Notes: generated from the sequence alone by a model not told the origin. A stretch of 64,000 nucleotides of DNA from Draconibacterium aestuarii (GCA_026671195.1 JAPOHD010000024.1:1-64000); one strand, 5' to 3'. Positions 36,164 through 45,021 are shown, counted from the stretch's first letter. Made by a program: numbers and translations.

Positions 36164-38245
36164 GTGAAAATCGACTCAATACATTTCTTATTCTACTTAT
36201 TCGTCTTTTTTCTGTTTTGTACCTTTCCCGGGAAGGCCCAGGAACAAGATTTACTTATAATCGACTCATTAAAAAAAGCTATTCTTACCGAAAAACAGCA
36301 ACAAAAAATTGTTGACAACAACAACCAGATTGCCTATACATTTGCCTCCATCAATATCGACAGCACTTTGTATTATATTGAAAAAGCTTCAGAATTAGCC
36401 CAAAAGATTAATTACAAAAAAGGCATCGCAGAATGTCATTATTATAATGCCAGATCGTTTATTCAAAAGGGAGAATTAACAAAAGCCATTGAAAGCTACA
36501 ATGAATCGCTTAAAATTTATAATTACCTTAACGACACTGTAAATATCTTAAATATATACAGGGGATTAAGTTATGCATATTCCTATTCGGCAAGCCAGAT
36601 TATTAGTCTCGATTATAGCCTCAAGGCTCTTGAAATAGCTGAAGAACTAAAAGACTCATTAAGTCTGTCGGTTATATACAATAACATTGCTGCCATTTAT
36701 CATAAACTCGACAATTACGAATCGGCCGTATATTATTTTCAAAAAACGCTGGAGCTAGACTTAATTTCAGGTAAAAGCCCCGATATAGCAATTACCTATT
36801 CGAATTTAGGAATGGTTAAAGTTGAAAACGGAAATTTTGAGGAAGCAGTAAGTGATTACAGCAAACTTAAAGCAATTTTACCTGACATTGAAAGTGATTA
36901 TGTAAGGTCCTACATTTACTTATCATTTGCAGGATATCATACTGGCCTTGCGGAATACGATTCAGCAAATTACTACATCACGCTTGCCGACCATATTTGC
37001 AGCGACAAAAATTACCTGCAGATACAAACCCGTGTATACAGGAGAACAGGAGAGCTGCTTTTTAAACAAAAACGATTTGAAGAAGCCATTTCTTATTTCG
37101 ATAAAAGCATCGAGCTAGCAAAATCGATCCAAATATTTGAAAAATTCCCAACGATTTACAACATGAAAGCTATTGCCTGTTCCGAATTGGGTAGGTTTGA
37201 AGAAGCCTATTATAATTCGCAGGAGGGAATAAGATTCAGAGACTCGCTTCAAAACAAAAAAATAGCAGTTTCGCTAGCTGAGTTCGAGAATGAACATAAG
37301 CTAAAACTTGAAAAAGAATTACTTGATCAACAAGCTAAAAACACAACAATTCAATTGAAATTCAAACTGCGGCTTGCAATTGTAACAAGTGCTTTATTAT
37401 TAATTTCGATAGTAATTTTTATTTACTTTTTTCTGAGACAAAGAAAAAGCAAGCTTATACTGCAAAAACAGCACGCAATTATTAATGAGCAAAAAAGCCT
37501 GATCGAAGATAACTTTAACAAGCTGCAGTTGAATGAACAAAAACTTCAAAAACTAAATGCCACAAAAGATAAACTATTTTCGATTGTTGCACACGATCTA
37601 AGAAGCCCGTTTAATGCACTACTCGGATTTAGCAACGAATTGAGTGAAAACTATGAAAGCTACGACGATAAACTGAGAAAAAAAATGATTTCTTTGATTT
37701 CTGCAAGTTCCGAATCAACACTTTTTCTGTTAGAGAATTTGTTGAATTGGGCACGGTCGCAAAGCGAATCCATAATGATACAAAAAGGTGAGTACAACCT
37801 GAAAAAACTTATTGAAGAAAGCATCTCACCATATCTGGGAAGTGCCGAAATTAAACTCCTTCATTTAAATAACTTCGTTTCTGATAATATCAAAATATGG
37901 GGTGACAAAGAAATCCTGAAAGTTGTTATTTCAAACCTGTTTAGCAATGCCATAAAATTCAGCCACAAAAAAGGCGAAATTATAATTAGTTGTACAAAAC
38001 AAGCTAAATTGGCAGAAGTGTGTATTCAGGACTCAGGAATTGGAATGAATAAAAAAATAACCGACAGCCTTTTCACCATTGATAAAAACACCAGCAGAAT
38101 TGGCACCTTGAACGAAAAAGGTACCGGACTGGGCTTAATACTTTGCCGCGAATTTATTCAAATGAACGATGGTACTATTCGTGTAAAAAGCGAAGAAAAT
38201 AAAGGCAGTACTTTCTGCATTACAATACCATTAGCAGAGGTCTAA
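36164..38245 (+). CDS. TPR-containing membrane sensor histidine kinase
   Basis: A 693-residue protein with a GTG start at 36164, chosen because it begins the signal segment (IHFLFYLFVFFLFCTFPGKAQ). Residues about 50-370 are tetratricopeptide repeats (AECHYYNARSFIQKGELTKAIESYNESLKIYN, SVIYNNIAAIYHKLDNYESAVYYFQKTLELD). A transmembrane helix (LAIVTSALLLISIVIFIYFFL) and a coiled coil follow. Next come HisKA (FSIVAHDLRSPFNALLGFSNEL with phosphoacceptor His) and HATPase (NLFSNAIKFSHKKGEI, DSGIGM, GTGLGLILCREFI). It phosphorylates a response regulator that is not encoded nearby, so it is an orphan kinase. The periplasmic TPR part probably binds a protein or peptide signal. Confidence 0.92.
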   Translation: MKIDSIHFLFYLFVFFLFCTFPGKAQEQDLLIIDSLKKAILTEKQQQKIVDNNNQIAYTFASINIDSTLYYIEKASELAQKINYKKGIAECHYYNARSFIQKGELTKAIESYNESLKIYNYLNDTVNILNIYRGLSYAYSYSASQIISLDYSLKALEIAEELKDSLSLSVIYNNIAAIYHKLDNYESAVYYFQKTLELDLISGKSPDIAITYSNLGMVKVENGNFEEAVSDYSKLKAILPDIESDYVRSYIYLSFAGYHTGLAEYDSANYYITLADHICSDKNYLQIQTRVYRRTGELLFKQKRFEEAISYFDKSIELAKSIQIFEKFPTIYNMKAIACSELGRFEEAYYNSQEGIRFRDSLQNKKIAVSLAEFENEHKLKLEKELLDQQAKNTTIQLKFKLRLAIVTSALLLISIVIFIYFFLRQRKSKLILQKQHAIINEQKSLIEDNFNKLQLNEQKLQKLNATKDKLFSIVAHDLRSPFNALLGFSNELSENYESYDDKLRKKMISLISASSESTLFLLENLLNWARSQSESIMIQKGEYNLKKLIEESISPYLGSAEIKLLHLNNFVSDNIKIWGDKEILKVVISNLFSNAIKFSHKKGEIIISCTKQAKLAEVCIQDSGIGMNKKITDSLFTIDKNTSRIGTLNEKGTGLGLILCREFIQMNDGTIRVKSEENKGSTFCITIPLAEV

Positions 38246-38544
38246 CATTTGTTTTTTTTAGCTTTTAATAAGCGCACAACTGGTTTTTAAACGGTATCCA
38301 ATTCGAAGAAAAGAAGTAAGGCAAAGTTGGTACATACAATTATGTCGCTATAAGTGTTATCGTTTTTAGTAATTGATAATTTGAAACAACCTAACGTAAA
38401 CGCTTAGAAAAAAGAATAAGCAACAGTTCAAGTCTGCCCCAGAAAAAACCAATGCATTGCAACAGCAATTTGTTAAAAACGATACCGAATGTCAGCCTGG
38501 CTGCTTTCCCTACTATTAAATTGCGAATAGTATTTTATTGAGGC
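38246..38544. other. Gene-free interval between the kinase and dps
   Basis: AT-rich with no coding potential that I can support. One distant inverted repeat is visible: TTATCGTTTTTAG near 38358 and TTAAAAACGATAC near 38473. Confidence 0.5.
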
Positions 38545-38578
38545 GGCCAAACAAAAGCCCCTCCAAAAATGGAGAGGC
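38545..38578 (-). terminator. Terminator of dps
   Basis: Minus strand GCCTCTCCA (38578-38570) and TGGAGGGGC (38565-38557) pair with one T-G wobble around a TTTT loop and run into TTTTGT. It lies 23 bp beyond the dps stop. A near-identical hairpin occurs at 40642-40665. Confidence 0.8.
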
Positions 38579-38600
38579 TCCCTATTGCAAATAGTTTTTT

Positions 38601-39047
38601 TTAGTTCAGATACGACTTTAACATCCATATCTGTTTTTCGGCAAATCCAATCCATTCACTCATTAATCCGGCGGTTCCTTCATCACCTACTTCCTGAGCC
38701 TGTGCTAAAATCTCGTTAAACTGTTTCAAAAAATACTCTGTATAATTCAATACAATTTCAACCCCTTCTTTTCCGTCCGACACATTTACAGCCTCTTCTA
38801 ACTGAGCGTTTTTAAGGTATTCGCCAAAGGTGTGAAACGGCTGGCCACCCAGCATTAAAATACGTTCTGCAATTTCATCAATCACTTCCGATGCCTGATT
38901 GTATAACTCTTCGTACTTTTCGTGCAACATAAAAAACATGTTACCTTGTACATTCCAGTGCAAACCTCTTAGGTTCTGATAATAAATCTGATAATCTGCC
39001 AATAAGGAATTTAATTTCTCTGCTACAACTTGATTCTTAGTATTCAT
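38601..39047 (-). CDS. dps: Dps family ferroxidase / DNA-protecting protein
   Basis: A 148-residue four-helix protein. The inter-subunit ferroxidase site is present: H30 (LRGLHWNVQG), H42 (FFMLHEKYEELY), D57 and E61 (EVIDEIAERILMLGGQP). Dps dodecamers oxidise and store iron with peroxide and protect DNA. It is divergent from oxyR, which is expected to activate it under peroxide stress. Confidence 0.94.
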   Translation of the reverse strand: MNTKNQVVAEKLNSLLADYQIYYQNLRGLHWNVQGNMFFMLHEKYEELYNQASEVIDEIAERILMLGGQPFHTFGEYLKNAQLEEAVNVSDGKEGVEIVLNYTEYFLKQFNEILAQAQEVGDEGTAGLMSEWIGFAEKQIWMLKSYLN

Positions 39048-39092
39048 AATTCTAATTTTTAAATGATTATTTTCTTATTTTTTTTCTCGATT

Positions 39093-39113
39093 CAAAGATA
39101 CTATAAGCAGTAT
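39093..39113 (-). promoter_or_regulatory. dps promoter -7 box with candidate OxyR palindrome
   Basis: Minus strand TATCTTTG (39100-39093) matches the -7 consensus. ATACT-N6-AGTAT (39098-39113) is an inverted repeat overlapping its upstream edge. No good -33 TTG is seen, consistent with activator dependence. OxyR binding is inference. Confidence 0.5.
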
Positions 39114-39152
39114 TTATTAATTTTATACCCATATTAACTCAAGTTATACTAC

Positions 39153-40100
39153 ATGAATTTGAATCAACTTAAATACCTAAAAGAATTGTATTTACAGGGT
39201 AATTTTTCGCGCGCAGCGGAGAAACTAAATCTCACGCAACCCGCTTTATCCCTGCAAATTCAAAAACTCGAAGAAGAAATAGACTTTAAATTACTCGATC
39301 GTACCAAACGCCCACTTCAGTTTACCGATGAAGGAAAACTGTTTTATCAGAAATCGCTCGAAATATTAAAAAGTATTCAGGAGTTAAAACAAATATCGTT
39401 CGAAATAAGTGAAGAAGTAAAAGGAAGTCTTACGGTTGGAATAATACCAACACTGGCACCGTATCTGGTGCCTCTTTTTATTCACCAACTCAATAGCCAA
39501 TTCCCTGAGTTGACATTAGAAGTTAGTGAATTAAAAACCGAAGAGATTATTTCAAGGTTGAAACTGGGGAACCTTGATTGTGGAATTATTTCAACTCCGG
39601 TTGCAGCGAACGGAGTAATTTTTACTCCCCTTTTTTACGAACGTTTTTACATTTATATGTCAGAAGATCATGCATTATTTAACACCGACAGCATTGAAGC
39701 CGACCAGCTAGACGAAGAAGAAATATGGTATTTGGAAGAGGGAAATTGTTTCCAAAATCAGGTAAATTCTATTTGCAAAATAAACAACAGGCAAAATAAT
39801 TCGCAAAACCTGATTTACCGAAGCAGCTCCCTCGAATCGCTTCGAAAAATTGTAGAGAATAAAAAAGGAATTACTTTTTTACCCGAACTGGCAACCATTA
39901 CAATTCCCTCTGAATTTGAAGATCTGATAAAGGATTTTGCCGGAGAACAACCTGTACGTGAGATAAGTTTGGTTACACTAAAAAGTTTTTCGAAAGAACG
40001 ACAAGTAGCAGCCTTACAGCAAATCATTAGCGAAAGTATTCCTCAGCGTATGAAAACCAAACTTAAAAGCTGGATTGTTGACACAAATATAAAAGCCTAA
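39153..40100 (+). CDS. oxyR: Peroxide-sensing LysR-type regulator OxyR
   Basis: A 315-residue LysR-type protein: N-terminal helix-turn-helix (NFSRAAEKLNLTQPALSLQIQKLEEEI) and a two-lobed sensing domain. The region GNCFQNQVNSIC places cysteines at exactly 199 and 208, the redox pair of E. coli OxyR, eight residues apart. Oxidation to a disulfide by H2O2 activates it. It is divergent from dps over 105 bp, a known regulatory pairing. Confidence 0.93.
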   Translation: MNLNQLKYLKELYLQGNFSRAAEKLNLTQPALSLQIQKLEEEIDFKLLDRTKRPLQFTDEGKLFYQKSLEILKSIQELKQISFEISEEVKGSLTVGIIPTLAPYLVPLFIHQLNSQFPELTLEVSELKTEEIISRLKLGNLDCGIISTPVAANGVIFTPLFYERFYIYMSEDHALFNTDSIEADQLDEEEIWYLEEGNCFQNQVNSICKINNRQNNSQNLIYRSSSLESLRKIVENKKGITFLPELATITIPSEFEDLIKDFAGEQPVREISLVTLKSFSKERQVAALQQIISESIPQRMKTKLKSWIVDTNIKA

Positions 40101-40148
40101 AAAATTCCATCCGCATTTAATTTCTGTTTCCAAAAACCAAACAGAATA

Positions 40149-40187
40149 AAACAGATGAATGTCTTTTCGGCTAAGACAGGTCTGTTT
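40149..40187 (-). terminator. Long hairpin between oxyR and the Tat-signal gene
   Basis: AAACAGA (40149-40155) pairs with TCTGTTT (40181-40187), and inside it GTCTT (40161-40165) pairs with AAGAC (40173-40177). On the minus strand the stem is followed by TTTTATTC. It overlaps the stop codon region of the small minus-strand gene. A second weaker hairpin (40122-40129 with 40139-40146) faces oxyR. Confidence 0.55.
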
Positions 40188-40545
40188 AATAAACTTCTTT
40201 CGTTAAACGTTCAGTGGCAGTCATATAATAGCGTGCAAAGTTTTCATCTTTCATGAATTCTGTCAGTTCTGCCCGCCAACTCTCGGCCTCCTCGCTTAAT
40301 TCCATAATTTTTGCTTTGGCAACCTGATCGTTCTGATCTTTCCGTTGCGCTCGTACTGCCGGAATAAATTTATCCATCCACACTTCGTAGTTGTCCATCA
40401 ATTGCTTTTGTTCGTGGGTCAATTCAAACTCCGCTTTATCATTCAACACTGTTGCCGAAAGTTTGGCAGAACCAATTGCAACAGAACCAACAGTCAACCC
40501 CAATTTAGTTATAAAGCTTCTTCTCGATTCTTCGTAGTCGTTCAT
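40186..40545 (-). CDS. Small Tat-signal protein of unknown function
   Basis: A 119-residue protein starting MNDYEESRRSFITKLGLTVGSVAIGSAKLSA, a twin-arginine motif plus hydrophobic segment. The remaining 85 residues are charged and helical (THEQKQLMDNYEVWMDKFIPAVRAQRKDQND...WRAELTEFMKDENFARYYMTATERLT). No cysteines or obvious cofactor ligands. It may be a twin-arginine-dependent small subunit or an anchor protein, but no partner enzyme is adjacent. Function not recognised. Confidence 0.75.
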   Translation of the reverse strand: MNDYEESRRSFITKLGLTVGSVAIGSAKLSATVLNDKAEFELTHEQKQLMDNYEVWMDKFIPAVRAQRKDQNDQVAKAKIMELSEEAESWRAELTEFMKDENFARYYMTATERLTKEVY

Positions 40546-40633
40546 CTCTGAAATTTTAAATCAATCGTTCTTTTCAACAACGTTTGGTATTTATTGTTTA
40601 ATCTGAAAATTAATACAACACGGATTTCATCGT

Positions 40634-40665
40634 AAAACAAAGCCCCTCTGTAAAAACAGAGAGGC
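40634..40665 (-). terminator. Terminator-like hairpin without an adjacent gene
   Basis: Minus strand GCCTCTCTGT (40665-40656) and ACAGAGGGGC (40651-40642) pair with one wobble and are followed by TTTGTTTTACG. It is oriented for a minus-strand transcript coming from the gntR direction, but the next minus-strand gene ends 606 bp away. It may be the relic of a lost gene or the end of a long gntR transcript. Confidence 0.6.
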
Positions 40666-40940
40666 TTCTCAATATATCATTTCTGAAATCCCTACTTGAC
40701 TTCTTCAAAAATAACCATATCTAATTATCAGCCCATTAAGAATTCATGGTACAAATAGGATACAAGTACTAATCTGCATCCCATTCAAAAAGAATAAAGG
40801 TATAATTTTATTTGTTTTTTAGCTCGTGTAAGCAAATCTAACATAGATGCCTGTTTATGTAAAAATGGTTTGTCTCTTTGAATGATCTGCAGAATAAACA
40901 TTTGATCTATAAACTCTCTAATAAATTTATACTGATCATA

Positions 40941-40980
40941 ACCATGGGGCCGGCGGTTCAAGCCCGCCTGTCGCTACTGA
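40941..40980 (+). other. tRNA-like 3' half (remnant)
   Basis: GGCGG-TTCAAGC-CCGCC (40952-40968) has the stem and TTCRANY loop of a tRNA T arm. TCATAA and a variable-loop-like GGGGCC come before it, and TGTCGCTACTGA after. No matching 5' half (acceptor or D arm) is present. A tRNA fragment or integration scar is possible. Confidence 0.4.
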
Positions 40981-41023
40981 AATTTAAGAGGTTTTGCTTA
41001 TAAAAACAATTGGACCAAAATAA

Positions 41024-41158
41024 AAGACAGCTAACAAAATAATAAAAGAAAAAGAATCCGAAGAATTATCAGAAAACGAAAATTCTACAATTGAGGAATA
41101 TTATGCTGAAATATTTGACAAGGTACTAAGCCAAACAATAGAACACCATTTTTCTTGA
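41024..41158 (+). pseudogene. Possible gene remnant without start codon
   Basis: An open stretch of 44 codons reads KEKESEELSENENSTIEEYY then AEIFDKVLSQTIEHHFS and stop. It looks protein-like (acidic, helical) but has no ATG and a stop immediately upstream. Together with the tRNA-like fragment it suggests a decayed insertion in the gene-free interval 40546-41270. The source gene is not recognised. Confidence 0.3.
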
Positions 41159-41270
41159 AAAATAAATACGGAGAACAATCGTGTCGTGAATAGTTTCAGA
41201 ATTTGATAAGCAAGCTTCTTTTTTTATCTAAAATATTCAGGAATCCTAAATATATATATAAAATTGTCTA

Positions 41271-42023
41271 TCAATACATTTCGGGCTTTACATCAATAGA
41301 AAATTTATAACGATCCCCACGATAATATGATTTTTCAATCTCAACTACCTTGTCATCCGAACATAAAATAGCGCCATCCAAAATAAATACGGCCAATGGA
41401 ATCTCATTTTCAAAATAATTGTTTTTATCAGATGGAAACATTATCATATTGCTTAGTGAGCGCTGTACTTTTTCCAACTGTAAGCTGTACTCTTTATGGT
41501 ATATACCAATTAGAGGCTTTTCCAAATCGAGCATGTGTATTTTCGGACAAACCGTCATTGATATGTATTTTGTCTCATCCTTTAAAAGAACATCATTTCC
41601 ATAACGTAAACGGTGGATTTTCAGCACGGGTCCGTCAATGATCAAATGCCGGTTATTAATCTCGGAAGAAATTCCATTCTCCAGAATTACTTTTTCCAGA
41701 ATAATATTTTTGGGAGCAAAGCCTTCCCTGATTAAGTTATTGGTAAAACTTTCCTTAATCGCATTGAAGGACCCCAATACACGGGTGATGTGTTTATCAG
41801 CAGTTCGGTTAAGCACAAAAGTCCCCTTCCCTTTGATCCGGGCAGCCCATCCCTGTAATTCAATTTCGTGAAGGCTTTTACGAGCCGTGGTATTGCTAAT
41901 CCTGTAATTTTTTATCAGTTCATTTTCTGAAGGGATTTTATCACCTGGTTGCAAATCTCCCGATTCAATTCGCTTGATTATATCTTTGCTAATCGCAATA
42001 TATTTAGGAACCTGTACATTCAT
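41271..42023 (-). CDS. GntR family transcriptional regulator (UTRA type)
   Basis: A 250-residue protein with an N-terminal winged helix (YIAISKDIIKRIESGDLQPGDKIPSENELIKNYRISNTTARKSLHEIELQGWAARIKGKGTFV) and a C-terminal chorismate-lyase-like UTRA ligand domain (VLKIHRLRYGNDVLLKDETKYI...NYFENEIPLAVFILDGAILCSDDKVVEIEKSYYRGDRYKFSIDVKPE). HutC-subfamily repressors bind sugar or metabolite effectors. It is divergent from the MFS-isomerase-hydrolase operon across 102 bp. It is the probable repressor acting at the TACYTAGTGCGT sites. Confidence 0.92.
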   Translation of the reverse strand: MNVQVPKYIAISKDIIKRIESGDLQPGDKIPSENELIKNYRISNTTARKSLHEIELQGWAARIKGKGTFVLNRTADKHITRVLGSFNAIKESFTNNLIREGFAPKNIILEKVILENGISSEINNRHLIIDGPVLKIHRLRYGNDVLLKDETKYISMTVCPKIHMLDLEKPLIGIYHKEYSLQLEKVQRSLSNMIMFPSDKNNYFENEIPLAVFILDGAILCSDDKVVEIEKSYYRGDRYKFSIDVKPEMY

Positions 42024-42065
42024 ATGGCAAAATTAAATGAAACACCAAACATTATCAACAGATAC

Positions 42066-42120
42066 TTGCAAATTAATTTTTCTTACTTATATTTGCAATA
42101 AATCATACTTAGTGCGTTAA
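42066..42120 (+). promoter_or_regulatory. Promoter and downstream operator of the MFS operon
   Basis: TTG at 42066-42068 and TATATTTG at 42088-42095 (19-bp spacer) form a good Bacteroidota promoter. The element TACTTAGTGCGTTAA (42106-42120) lies just after the expected start point, where a bound repressor would block transcription. The same core recurs at 43417. Confidence 0.75.
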
Positions 42121-42125
42121 CTAAA

Positions 42126-43367
42126 ATGAAGAAGAACTTAACCTGGATACCCTGGGCAATTGTTGCGATGGCGTTCTTTGCAACTGCCTTAAGTTTTCTG
42201 GATCGCCAGGTACTCTCCATTTCGATTATAAAAATAAAGCAAGACTTTCACATTTCAGATATTGAATATGGCTTTATAAATACCGGTTTTTTAATCAGTT
42301 ATGCAATCATGTTTACGGTTGGAGGAATTTTAATCGATCGTTACGGGAGTCGCAGAGGACTGGCATTTTCGGTAGGAATCTGGTCATTTGCAACACTTCT
42401 ACACAGTCTGGCAAACAATACTGCGCAGTTTGGCCTGTTCAGATTTTTGCTTGGTGTGGGAGAAGGAGGTGCGTTCCCCGGAGCAATAAAAGCGGTTGTT
42501 GAATGGGTACCGAAAAACAGGCAGGCATTAGCAAACGGAATTGCCATTGGAGGTTCAGCAATCGGCGCGGTGGTTGCTCCCCCCTTGTGTGTTTACCTCA
42601 TTAACATTACCGGCTGGAGGGGTGTTTTTCTTGTGACCGGTGCATTTGGTCTTGTATGGGTTGTTGCATGGTTGCTTTTACCCAAAAAGAAAAAAACTGA
42701 TAACGTTCCCGACGAGCCCGACAAAGCACTTCCCCAAAAAGGATTCAACAAAGTAAAACTGATTGAGACTTTGAAAATAAAAGAAGTTTGGGTATTTATC
42801 ATCATTCGTTTTTTACTGGATCCCATTTTCTATTTTTATATGTTCTGGATCCCAAAATACTTAAACGAAGCGCGCCATATAGACATAGATCTCATCGGAA
42901 GCCTTTTCTGGATTCCTTTTCTTGCCCTGGGTGTCTCAAATATGTTTGGAGGTTTTGCTTCCGACTGGATGTTCCAAAAAACAGGAAACCTTAATTCATC
43001 AAGAAAAGTGATTATGGGAATTGCTGCCCTGCTTACAGCTCCGGCACTTTTTGTGAAAATTGCACCCAATGTTGAATGGGTAATCATTATTATTTCCATT
43101 GCCTTTTTTGCCCACGGTCTTTGGATAACAAACTATATTACTGCAATCAGTGACATGTTTGGTAACAGAATAACGTCAACTATTATTGGTTTCTCCGGGT
43201 CAGCAGGGGCTTTGTCGTCTTTGATTCTCAATCCCATAATTGGCCTGATTATTACAAAATTTTCATACAATCCTGTATGGATTTATGCAGGGGCAATGTA
43301 CTCTGTTGCATTTGTTGTATTCATCATTTTTATACCCAAAATAAAACCACTAAAAATTTCGGTATAA
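42126..43367 (+). CDS. MFS sugar/organic acid transporter (ACS family, ExuT-like)
   Basis: A 413-residue, 12-TM transporter. Seen: LSFLDRQVLSISIIKIKQDFHISDIEYGFINTGFLISYAIMFTVGGILIDRYGSRRGLAFSVGIWS and FRFLLGVGEGGAFPGAIKAVVEWVPKNRQALANGIAIGGSAIGAVVAPPL, the anion:cation symporter signature shared with hexuronate and galactonate carriers. It probably imports a monosaccharide or sugar acid by H+ symport through the inner membrane. First gene of the GntR-controlled operon. Confidence 0.92.
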   Translation: MKKNLTWIPWAIVAMAFFATALSFLDRQVLSISIIKIKQDFHISDIEYGFINTGFLISYAIMFTVGGILIDRYGSRRGLAFSVGIWSFATLLHSLANNTAQFGLFRFLLGVGEGGAFPGAIKAVVEWVPKNRQALANGIAIGGSAIGAVVAPPLCVYLINITGWRGVFLVTGAFGLVWVVAWLLLPKKKKTDNVPDEPDKALPQKGFNKVKLIETLKIKEVWVFIIIRFLLDPIFYFYMFWIPKYLNEARHIDIDLIGSLFWIPFLALGVSNMFGGFASDWMFQKTGNLNSSRKVIMGIAALLTAPALFVKIAPNVEWVIIIISIAFFAHGLWITNYITAISDMFGNRITSTIIGFSGSAGALSSLILNPIIGLIITKFSYNPVWIYAGAMYSVAFVVFIIFIPKIKPLKISV

Positions 43368-43416
43368 GTTGCAAGTAAAATCAACTTCCCGTTATAATAA
43401 AAGATATGACAAAATA

Positions 43417-43430
43417 TACCTAGTGCGTAA
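43417..43430 (+). promoter_or_regulatory. Second copy of the GntR-type operator
   Basis: TACCTAGTGCGTAA lies 19 bp before the isomerase start and shares the TACYTAGTGCGT core with 42106-42117. A TATAATAAAAG stretch at 43392-43402 may be its own promoter, so the isomerase could be separately controlled. Confidence 0.6.
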
Positions 43431-43449
43431 AGATTAAAAAATAAAATAT

Positions 43450-44928
43450 ATGAATAAAACGGACGTACAAGATATTCTTATGAATGCTAAAACATCCACT
43501 CCCAATGTTGGTGTATTTGGAGTTGGATACGATAAATATTGGGAGCAGTTCCCCGGCCTGCTGGATGAACTGATGCAGAAACATTCGACCATTATTGAAA
43601 AGATTCAGGTTCATGATGTTTCCACTACAGATTTCGGGATGGTTGACACCCCCCGAAAAGCCTATGAGACTGCTCAAAAGCTGGAAGCTGCGAATCTGGA
43701 CATCATTTTTTGCAACATGCTGACATACGCAACATCGGGAACGTTTGGGGTAATCATTAAAAATATAAATGTCCCCGTTGTATTGGTGGCTTTGCAACCT
43801 AGGAAAGCACTCGATTACAGCAAAGCTTCCACCTACATGCAACTGGCAAACGACGACATTTGCGCTTTGCCGGAGTTTGCAGGAGTAGCTGTTAGGATGG
43901 GAAAAAAAGTGCCGGACATGATTATCGGAACTTTGCACGATGATTCGGCTGTCGACAAGCAATTTGAAGAGTACTGTCTTATTTCACGCGTATTACATGA
44001 CTTAAAGAATGCGCATTTGGGGCATCTTGGCCATCCTATCAATGCGATGCTCGACATGCATACCGATGCAACGATGTTAACCTCTGCATTTGGCAGCCAC
44101 ATCGTTGAATGTGAAGCCAACGAACTCCATTCCTGCTACAACAAAGTTACAGAAGAAGAAATAAAATTATGTAAAGAACTGATACTTAACTTTTTTGACA
44201 CACCTGATCCGGTTTCTGATCCCATTTCAATGAAACTTCGGGATGAAGACCTCAGAATAGCAGCAAAAGTAAGTGTGGCTTTAACAAAATTTGTAGAAGA
44301 AAAACAACTCGACGGCCTTGCTTATTATTATGACGGCCCGGAAAACAGTGAAGAAAGAACTGTTCTTACCAACTTAATCGTGGGCAACTCACTTTTGACT
44401 TCGAAAGGTTTCCCGATGTGTGGAGAATCAGATTTAAAAACACTTATTGCTCTTCTGATTATGGACAGACTTGGAATTGGTGGAAGTTTTGCCGAGTTTC
44501 ACCCGGTAGACTTTAATGACGGTTTCGTGCTTGTCGGCCACGACGGCCCCCACAACATTGCCATTGCTGAAGGAAAACCCATTTTAAGAAGCCTGAAAAA
44601 ATACCATGGAAAACCTGGAAATGGTGCAGGTGTCGAATTTAAAATCAAAGAAGGCCCGATTACCATGCTTTCAATAAATTCAACATACGACGGGAAATTT
44701 AAATTTGTAATTGCAGAAGGAGAATCGGTTGCAGGACCTATTCCACCTACGGGGAATACCAATACCAGGGGATTTTTTAAACCCGACATTAAAACATTTT
44801 TAGACCGTTGGATGCGCGAAGGTCCGACTCATCATTTCTCGCTTGGTATCGGTCATATTGCATCAACCATACAAAAAGTAGCAAATTATTTAAATATTGA
44901 ATCCGTAATTATCAATTCTGAATCGTAA
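43450..44928 (+). CDS. L-fucose/L-arabinose isomerase-fold sugar isomerase
   Basis: A 492-residue protein of the fucose/arabinose isomerase superfamily. Seen: the N-terminal Rossmann-like start (NVGVFGVGYDKYWEQFPGLLDEL, ANLDIIFCNMLTYATSGTFG) and the central domain (LGHLGHPINAMLDMHTDATMLTSAFGSHIVECEANEL). The C-terminal part has FPMCGESDLKTLIALLIMDRLGIGGSFAEFHPVDFNDGFVLVGHDGPHNIA, which includes candidate metal ligands (Glu, His), and ends HHFSLGIGHIASTIQKVA. It interconverts an aldose and ketose; whether arabinose, fucose or rhamnose is used is not decided. A second, broken copy lies at 51834-53249 with about the same domain order. Confidence 0.85.
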   Translation: MNKTDVQDILMNAKTSTPNVGVFGVGYDKYWEQFPGLLDELMQKHSTIIEKIQVHDVSTTDFGMVDTPRKAYETAQKLEAANLDIIFCNMLTYATSGTFGVIIKNINVPVVLVALQPRKALDYSKASTYMQLANDDICALPEFAGVAVRMGKKVPDMIIGTLHDDSAVDKQFEEYCLISRVLHDLKNAHLGHLGHPINAMLDMHTDATMLTSAFGSHIVECEANELHSCYNKVTEEEIKLCKELILNFFDTPDPVSDPISMKLRDEDLRIAAKVSVALTKFVEEKQLDGLAYYYDGPENSEERTVLTNLIVGNSLLTSKGFPMCGESDLKTLIALLIMDRLGIGGSFAEFHPVDFNDGFVLVGHDGPHNIAIAEGKPILRSLKKYHGKPGNGAGVEFKIKEGPITMLSINSTYDGKFKFVIAEGESVAGPIPPTGNTNTRGFFKPDIKTFLDRWMREGPTHHFSLGIGHIASTIQKVANYLNIESVIINSES

Positions 44929-45021
44929 AGGTAATCGATTGATAAAAGGAATTATTAACTTTCAATTGTACTTTTTTTAGAACATATAACTTCAAATAAC
45001 CAAAGCATCTTGCAAAACACC

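Noticed and set aside
38473-38655. 60-codon minus-strand ORF overlapping the dps end
   Set aside because: It covers the dps terminator hairpin and is out of frame with dps.
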